DNA of 64,000 bases, taken from positions 3,410,001 through 3,474,000 of the forward strand of contig CANUEZ040000183.1 in assembly GCA_948099385.1 (NCBI GenBank), written 5' to 3'. The stretch comes from Fasciola hepatica. Its lineage: Eukaryota > Platyhelminthes > Trematoda > Plagiorchiida > Fasciolidae. Shown piece after piece: positions 56,641-64,000 of the stretch. Position numbers and translations under genes: made by a program. Below the pieces are notes generated by a model that was not told the DNA's origin, made no database searches, and saw nothing but the letters and a program-made list of their open reading frames with translations. How positions within the stretch are numbered: the stretch's first letter is position 1; every line of letters starts with the position of its first letter.

Positions 56641-59515
56641 ATTTTGAATCCGATAAGGCGTTGACATGGTTAAACTAGAGGTCAATTTGGTGTGCCGATA
56701 ATAAAGAAAATATGAACAGACTATAATATAGATCGGAGACTGCTGAGCGATGGATGAAATCTCGACAAGGGAAGAATCTTCAGTCGCACATCCAATGGAT
56801 GCTGCAAACATTATTCCATCCGGAAAATCTCTAAACAATCGTCGTTGTGTTTGCCTTGTTCAGCCAGTCCTTTTATCCATCTTGTTCACTGTAGACATGA
56901 ATGTGAAACTTTTTTTCTAAGTAGTTCATAGTGTCCACTGACATATTAATCTGCAACACGTGTTGGGTCACAGGTTCTTCATTACGACACGTGCTTTCAG
57001 AATACACTTAAATTAATAATTATCAACAAATCACCTCACTTGCTCCTAAATGCACAAAATCACCGGTAATCTAGTCACTGGTTAGTCGAATACTGCCATC
57101 GCAAATTTTCAGGCTTACATTTTTGCTCAAGTTCACTGTGTTCTGTTCAAGTGATATGGTAGCGTTTCTTAGAACTCCATCACCCATAATTTTGATGGAT
57201 CATATACATTACTTACGAGTAGTATACCTGAACAATTTTCGTTTTTCCTCAGTTTATAACCAGTTCCTTATTTCAGTTACACCCTCCGAAAATACCAGCG
57301 TAATAAATCAGGGCTTTCAGTCCTTATTCTCAGTAACGAAGATGGTAATGGACTGGCGTAACCAATTTTTATAGTCACGAACTTGACAAATTTCGAACAA
57401 AACTTCATATCTATCAGTCGATTTTGATATTCAGTTGATATATATTGTAAGACAAAGGACTTTAGTCGCATTTAGAAAACAACGAAATATCCTTCATGAT
57501 ATCACGCTAGTCTCAAGGAATGTGTCCAAAGTTTTTCTGTTTTGCCGGTAATGCCTGCTGTGTCTCAAACAGAACCGAGAATGGATCGATCGGTTTATTG
57601 AGTAAGCAATAGGTCCACTGTGAGGACGCAAGTCGAGTCAGACAAAAGTGATCAACGGCGTGTAGTGATATACTGTTAGTGAGCTGTCAGGTTTACAGAT
57701 AAACATACACGTGACATATCGATTTAAATGAGAACGGGGAATGTTGGCGTGACGATTCGAGTACTTCACGTGAACAGTCAGTCAAATTAGAACGCATCAA
57801 ACCACAAAAATCGACTTATGCTTTTTATTGGTCGACCTTCCGCCTGACTTAAAGTACCGTCAAAGATCACCTGACAATACCTAAGTTGTTTTTAAAGGCC
57901 CAATGGAGTGAAAGACAGGAGACGATAAGAAGACGGACTTGCTGCTTGGGTACCGTATCAGCCTTTTACCGCAAGTAAAGGAAGTCAAAAATCAAATAAT
58001 GATGTTAAGCCCATGTGGTTACAATAAATTTCCAGATACCTGAAACACTAATAGTGATGTGATTGATAACATTTCAAACTTCTTGCAGATCCGTTCCACG
58101 TGGTTCAGGCCCATTTAGCTATTCACAAATCTTAAGTCTGAACTTTCAAAATTATACATGAGAGCCAAGGAATTTCACACATTTCTAAGTGAAAAATAGC
58201 GAGATAATTAGACACTTGGAAAGCGTGGTAATCGGAAGATCGCAATAGGGAGACGTTGATGGAACAATAAAAATGGCGGCCGTTCTGGTTTACTAGGGTT
58301 CAAATAAAAAATTAGGCATTTCGATCAAGTAAATCAGAGCTTCATCACGATGGTGATAAGTCCGTCAATACTTGCTTCATTCAGGCAGGTTTCGTCCCGT
58401 TTGGTGGATTACGTAATCACTGTTGTGCATTGTTATTTAATTTTTAAATTGCCGTACATTCTTTGGTGCCAGCAGACATCGGTTTAAATTTAAACCTGCT
58501 CAATGCTAACTATGGCCGTTGGATATGTGAATAAGAGAGTAATTAGATGTACGACTGTAGGGAAAGAACTTCTTCCAAATAATATGTTTATTCGGGCGAT
58601 AACATATTAAACATTTTTCAAGGTTTAAATGAAACCATGTGATCTTGGCATTGTTATGCAAGCTGAAATATATAGTAAAGAGCCTAAATATCACACCGCT
58701 TAAATCGGTAGTCAATTTTTCACAAAATAATAATTGTTACTTAAATATAGTAGTAAAGTTAGAAAGCAGCGTATAGATTTCACCCGTGAAATTTGACGGG
58801 ATCAATCGACAGACGCGCAAAATCTCGAAACCGTCGGCTACAGATAATGGGATTTTGTTATGATACGGTACAGTTAGATCAGTTACAGAAAGACTATAAA
58901 ATGCACAAAGTTTGAATGGTAAGGTGTCCGGGCATGGTTGTATGTACCGTCAATGCATGATCGATGTGAAGGTGCATCCTTCAGTAAATAATGAAAAGGA
59001 AAATAATCATTACATACGAAAGGGGTGTTAAACAACGTATGTCTGTGTACTAGACAGCTTTTAGCTGTGTTCAAAATACTAGCGAGTATGGTCACCAGCT
59101 GTCAAAACGAAGAGCGTCAGAGGTGAGCACATGATGTATGTGGTGGTAGACGGCTCCACTGGTGCCCGGGTCACGGCCAAGCCCGATCTATTAGGACCTT
59201 ATGTGGTTTGTCACTTTAGGTCTCTAAACCACGGTTGCCGATTTCCTTCTCACATTAGGAATCATTACGCTACACAATCACACAGCTGTTCGCTCTCCCG
59301 CTCACTCTGCTACTAGCAAAATAATTACGAACTCATCATTCCTACCAACATTCGCGGAATGAACAGTAATATTAAATCTGCGTACTAATTTTCCCAGTGT
59401 TCTCTTCTTGCCCAATTTTTGACGGAAACTCGAATCTCCTTATCATCAGAAACCACCAACTTCCAATTCCTCAACCATACGTTTCACTCATCTTTTCCGA
59501 CTAAAGCAAGTGACT
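56640..59515. other. Unassigned 2.9 kb stretch
   Basis: A/T-rich sequence with frames of 60-95 codons and no motif. The frame 57123-57374 (83 codons) is hydrophobic in places but has no supporting context. Confidence 0.45.
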
Positions 59516-59728
59516 GTGCTAAACGAGAAAAAATAAAGTCAATACTACGTCGTTGTCGGTGGAAAAATTATGAGCCGACTTTTCGGCTACCGTGGATAAC
59601 CTTTCGCAAGGCCGTTTTACTGTCAAAACTGCCTTGAGAGAGGTTACCAACAGTAACCGAAAAGTCGGCTCATAATTTTTTCACCAACAGCGCCGTGTTA
59701 TTGACATCATACATTCTCATTTAATGCA
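59515..59728. mobile_element. Ungapped palindrome, candidate MITE or foldback element
   Basis: A two-fold symmetric sequence is centred between 59621 and 59622. Bases pair at constant coordinate sum 119243 with no insertion or deletion, from 59538-59621 to 59622-59705 with about 80% complementarity, and more weakly out to about 59515 and 59728. A 24-base stretch (59563-59586 with 59657-59680) is perfectly complementary and contains ttatgagccgactttt. Transcribed, it would form one long hairpin. There is no coding capacity. Terminal-inverted-repeat transposons of the MITE/foldback type have such structure. Target-site duplications were not defined because the arm ends decay. Confidence 0.75.
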
Positions 59729-59989
59729 CCACCTAGAGTATCGTTTCTCGATGAACTCCGAACCTCGTTGGGGCGTGACATACCGGTGTCTGTGCCTTTG
59801 TCCACAAGCCAGCCGCCAAAATCAGTCTACAAAATACTGACTTTTCCAGTCGTGAATTTCAGTTAATGTGGCTGAAGCTCTAACTTTTTTTATTTTAATC
59901 ACTACTTTTCGTACTGTTTACCGTTCACCTAAAGATAGCGACTCATTGATCTTGAGTCTTCCACCTTCCAGCACTTGTTTTTTACGGCG

Positions 59990-61130
59990 ATTTTAATGTT
60001 CACAGTCGAGATCAGTTGACCCACCCATCGGACCCTTCTGCTCCCGGGTGCGAAGCCAAACATTTTGCCGTGGTCATCCTCCCCACACGTATCCTCTACC
60101 GAGCTGGCGATCGTGCCCATGCCCTTGACCACATTCTTAATTCTGTTCCTTCTCTCTCCAATGCCCTGGAGACTCACCATGATCTATCCTATTCTCGAAC
60201 GAGGTGATCATTCTGATTCACGCAGATACCGTCTGATTTCCCTCACATCTATTACTTTGAAAGTATTCAAGGCTGTTATCTCCGAATAACTGATTAGGAC
60301 TGCCGAACGCGAAGGGCTATAGAGCGATCGCTAATATGGATTCCAACTTCGTTGTTCCACCGGTGATCAGCTGGCTCTCGGCTCACACTCCTGGTCAAAC
60401 ATCATTCATCCTCCTTTCGTTTATCCTTTGATTTAACTGTGCAGCATCCCACACATTCCATCTCTCTTTTTGGTTTACCTGTAGCATCTTCTGTATGTTG
60501 GTCAGCTTTCATATCTCAGCTTACCTCTCGTGCAGCGCACAAAAGTTGGTTTGCTGTTTTGCTCCGGATGCTTCTTCGCGCCAGCTTATCTTCTTCCATA
60601 CATAGCTCAAATCTGTCCCGCACTTGAATACTTTGACCTTTTTCGGGGCGAGGCTTTTTCTATTTCCCCTTCTGCTCTTGACCGGGTTCAATGAGAGATC
60701 ATCCGGCTGATGAATGACCCTTCTTTAACTTCCAATCTGCGGTCGCTAATCAATCGTCAGGTGGCTATTTCGAAGTTCCTTTTCAGCGGGTACTGTTTTG
60801 GACTTTGTTTTCTGGAGCTTATTTCGGCTGTTTGTCCCCCCTAGTTCCCGATCATCGCGTATCCAGGCAGTTAGTCATTCTCATCAAGTTTCTGCCACTG
60901 GATTTTGCATTTCTATCTTTCAGTCTTTTTCCGGATCGGTAAACTGGAGAATTCTCCCTTCTTTCTATTTTCCCGTCCCCTGAAAACTCCTCTTTCTTTC
61001 TCTTTAAAAGCACTATCAATAAATGATTCCTCACGTGAATGTTCCACGGCAACCCGTTTTTACAGTATATCCTTTGATTAAGGGGTTTACCCCTTATACT
61101 TTACTTCACCTAACATGTACAAAATAACGT
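59990..61130 (+). pseudogene. Jockey-type LINE with RT palm deleted
   Basis: The endonuclease end reads NFNVHSRDQLTHPSDPSAPG, then CEAKHFAVV, PTRILYRAGDRAHALDHILN and HHDLSY (family GDFNVHxxxWLxxSxxTDxxGxxAxxFA, PTRxPDxxGDxxNxLDLFLTS). RT fingers follow as PILERGDHSDSRRYRLISLT, KVFKAVIS and YGFQLRCSTGDQLALGSHSW (to about 60395). Next is the thumb: SISLFGLPVASSVCWSAFIS, SGCFFAPAYLLPYIAQICPA and LEYFD, then SALDRVQ, IIRLMNDPSLTSNLRSLINR and KFLFSGYCFGLC. Palm motifs A, B and C are absent, with fewer than 100 bases where about 450 are expected. The 3' end has the string ggggtttaccccttatactttacttcacctaa before 61130. Confidence 0.82.
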
Positions 61131-62030
61131 GTAGGGAGCATAGATGAATGTGACATACCTCCCTAGAAGGGGACCAACCAGAAGAAGGAAGTCAGGGAGT
61201 TCACGAATCAGCTGAGTTAGAGCTGTCAACCTTGTTGTTTGTGTGCGTGTGCCAGATAAGCCAAACCGCCTAGAGGTTTTGGGCAAGGACGAGCAACGTA
61301 AAATGTAGACGACGATTATCTGAGGATGGAAAGAAATGCCAAATTGTACCAAAAGCTGGCCCGTGAGGAAGATAAGATCAAATTTTCAATATGGGAGCAC
61401 ATTCGACACAGCCTGTTGTAAACGAGAGTTTCAATCGACGGCTCCATTTGATCAGGGGATTCTTAAATCTTTGAACACCGATAGTGACCATTCAGACACC
61501 ATCAAATCCGTCGGACGGATAGCTTATTCGTTTTTGTTGTTTTCCTCATTGTTTTTGTGGGCTAATTTTAACTTTTCACTCAAACAATATGGTGAATGCC
61601 GCTCAGTCCGTCTAAGGGAGACATTCTATGAGTGAGTTGTATTCTCTCTCCGTGACTGTTGGTGTTAGAAAGGGATGCAAATGCTCAAGCACGTTCGTGA
61701 ACTTGGTTTATTTACATGTTACTGGAGGCCGGCGAAGATGTGTTTCGACTTGAAACAGTCAAAACTTTGAGCCCTCGAGTAGGGAGTCCTTCAGTTTGTT
61801 AAGAAAAGACCTGAATACAATAATTATGCGTGTGCGTGTTTTATGGCAGACAGTATCGGCTAACGGATCAATAAACATCGATCTGGAGGGAAAGCATTCG
61901 AAGGCTCGACCAGTGGTGAGAACATATAACAAACGAGTCTTCAAGTTATCAGTCTTCTTTTTGTGTCGATGGTGGCTTTTAATGATCTAAGATATTTGCG
62001 GACAAACATGCGTTGGTCGAGTTATTCGGG

Positions 62031-62052
62031 AAAGAGAGGGAGAGAGAGAGAG
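62031..62052. repeat. (GA)n-rich simple sequence
   Basis: Reiterated AG/GA dinucleotides over about 22 bases. Confidence 0.85.
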
Positions 62053-62964
62053 GTGGTCAGTAGAAAGGGGTAGCGCACCAGTTCGAAGATTGAAACTAAG
62101 TGTCACTTAATGGACCTGAAAAGGTTTTCGTGGTTAGTTAACTCGAAGTAAACTGGAAAAGACAGATCCAAGTGAGTTGAGTTCACTTTGATATATTTGG
62201 ACCAAAGTTGGAATTATCCAAATAGGTCATTGGCAGTGAAACGGTCAAAGTGATGAAGCCTCGAAAGTGAAGTTTCCGACCTCGAGTCCTACCTCCACAG
62301 CCACAGTTCACTTTCCTACCGGACAGTCTTTATATAGCTAAGAACCCATTCTTTTTATATTCTACCCTTTATACTTACCGAATATAAAAGAAGTTGAAGC
62401 ATTAAACACCATCTATCCAAATGGTCAGTTGCTTAAACTCAAAGAGTAAACGGTTAAAATCGGTCGTGTTAGAAATTCTTTGTGGAAGATGACTTTTCGG
62501 TAGGATGATGCTTCAGGTTGTACCTCACACGAGTATGTTCATCATATAGCCAAGTGACTATCTACTCATTTTTAGATATAATTACAATAGTGGAACAAAG
62601 GACGCTTCGGAAATTCCGCTGTAACAAACGCTTCATAACAGAGTTGATTACACTATGATGAAAATTTTATTTCTAATATTGAAAAATAAGTGAAAGCACT
62701 TTCTTCACATTAGAATATGCTGGAAAAAATGATTCACGTAAAGAAGCACGCGATAACTCAGTGTACCATAGCTCGATTGGTAAACTCCACTTTCAAAAGG
62801 TTGAAACTACTGACGGAGGATGTTTACAATCGGATATATCAGTAATCGGATTATAATATCCATGTCAAACACAATACTTGAGGTTTGCGTGCAATTTAAT
62901 TACCCCTGGGTTTCATTGTTGGTTTACATTCTCAGGTTTGTGGACCACTACTACACATGGAATC

Positions 62965-62978
62965 ATATATATATATAT
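62965..62978. repeat. Short (AT)n tract
   Basis: Seven AT dinucleotides, free of interruptions. Confidence 0.85.
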
Positions 62979-64000
62979 GCGACTATACGTAACTGAATCT
63001 TGTATACCCTCAAGTGTAACAACTTTACTTTGGCCTTTGGCTGAGAAGGCTTACCAAACCAAACTCTTGTCGTTGTTTCTTTGATTGGGAAATTCTTTTT
63101 TTTCTGAAATCATGCCAAAGGTAACTCCAGACATCCGATCCATCCAGATCAAAGTTCTTCTTTACGGAAGTAGAAATTTTCGCACTTATCCATTCTTGCT
63201 AAAAGTGTTTCAGCCCATGATAAGCGTTGTTCTTCATGCAGCGGTGTGAAAGTATTGTTTTTTCATTTTTTTGTACTTCGTCAGTAGCACAGCTTTGGAA
63301 GTTCTTCGTAACGTTCGTTTCGAAATACTGACTGTGGTCAAAGCTTTCATCTTCGACCAGGGACTGGACGAATTAGTCTGTGTCCGTCCGATTTCATTAG
63401 TTTTTACACGATCGTTTCGAGTTTTTGACGCGAATTACTCATTGCATTCCGTATATCATCTTACGACTTTTCCCGATCTCTTGAGCTGACTGGCAATCTC
63501 GTGCAAATTGAATCCCGTTTAGTAGAACGCGGATATTTCGCTCTTCTTGAAATCTGTTAGTCTATTTCGCGTGGCATTACGCAGACCAAATTCGATGTGA
63601 TTTCTGTAAGGTATGCGCGTGCAAACAACGTGAAGGTCACCTAGGTCACTAGAGTGTATCACGTGCTACAGAGTACACGAATCACGTGATTCAGGTTCTC
63701 ATGGACTCACAGTTGCTAAATCTGCAAACCGAACTAATCAGCTTGTTTCCAGGCTCAATGGCCTGTCTGATTCTCCAAAACTGTCCGCCAGAAAGCGCAC
63801 CTCTATAGGGGGCCTGATACTATGGTCATCCTCGTTTCCACGTATTCTGCTCCTATTAGTACATTGCGCATAGTTTATCTATGAATTTTGGCGTACCGTT
63901 TAGTAATGTGCTTTCGATCGTTCTGATTAGGTGTGGTTCCGTTAGAGGATACAGAAGCGGAAATACGCGGACAGATGAAGGGGTCCCATACTTTAGTGGT

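Larger units (their letters stand above)
61130..64000. other. Unassigned terminal stretch
   Basis: Open frames reach 99 codons (61336-61635), with others at 61759-61990, 62878-63084 and 63271-63489. None has a recognised motif. A GA-rich run lies at 62031-62052 and an AT run at 62965-62978. Host non-coding DNA or unreadable old repeats are both possible. Confidence 0.45.

Noticed and set aside
1..64000. CRISPR arrays, bacterial operons, rRNA or tRNA genes
   Set aside because: No regularly spaced identical repeats, no ribosome-binding-site-led operons, and no recognisable rRNA or full tRNA cloverleaf were seen. The content is eukaryotic repeat DNA.

Overview
The window looks like repeat-rich, non-genic DNA from an invertebrate nucleus. 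No host protein-coding gene, tRNA, rRNA or bacterial-type operon could be supported. Open frames are short (longest about 180 codons), and every one I could recognise belongs to a decayed retrotransposon. The mixture is CR1/L2-type LINEs, RTE-type LINEs, one jockey-type LINE, Ty3/gypsy elements whose gag ends in an FYH-x-RFG-x-ARKC-like motif, and BEL/Pao elements. This fits a parasitic flatworm (trematode or cestode) with a large, old-repeat-laden genome. That placement is inference from element style and was not searched.

Layout. 0.2-2.8 kb: a dispersed repeat, a G20 run and a + strand CR1-type reverse transcriptase (RT) split by a (TA)27 tract. 3.1-6.1 kb: the most complete LINE, on the minus strand, with endonuclease and RT. 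8.3-9.5 kb: two copies of a short repeat. 11.5-13.7 kb: two BEL/Pao protease regions in opposite orientations. 14.6-15.8 kb: a minus-strand gypsy RT, then the 3' end of a + strand LINE. 16.8-21.5 kb: a + strand composite, with gypsy gag, protease and RT running directly into the 3' two-thirds of a BEL/Pao pol. 26.6-29.3 kb: a minus-strand LINE, a + strand gypsy gag and a minus-strand gypsy pol tail, the last two convergent. 33.2-35.7 kb: a repeat copy and two LINE RT pieces. 39.4-41.7 kb: a minus-strand L2/CR1-type LINE. 44.2-48.0 kb: a repeat copy, a gypsy gag-protease-RT and a coding-like repeat whose sister copy is at 51.1 kb. 52.4-54.6 kb: a nearly full-length RTE-type endonuclease-RT. 54.8-56.6 kb: further LINE pieces. 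59.5 kb: a striking ungapped palindrome. 60.0-61.1 kb: a jockey-type LINE with the catalytic palm deleted.

The elements do not work together as a system. Each is broken by stops, frameshifts and loss of catalytic residues. No RT in which a catalytic motif could be examined kept both aspartate motifs intact, so no element here is expected to move on its own. The value of the window lies in its nested and chimeric structure, in unassigned dispersed repeats, and in the palindrome, which is a good candidate for a foldback or MITE-type DNA element. Coordinates of degenerate elements are approximate, generally within 20-50 bases.
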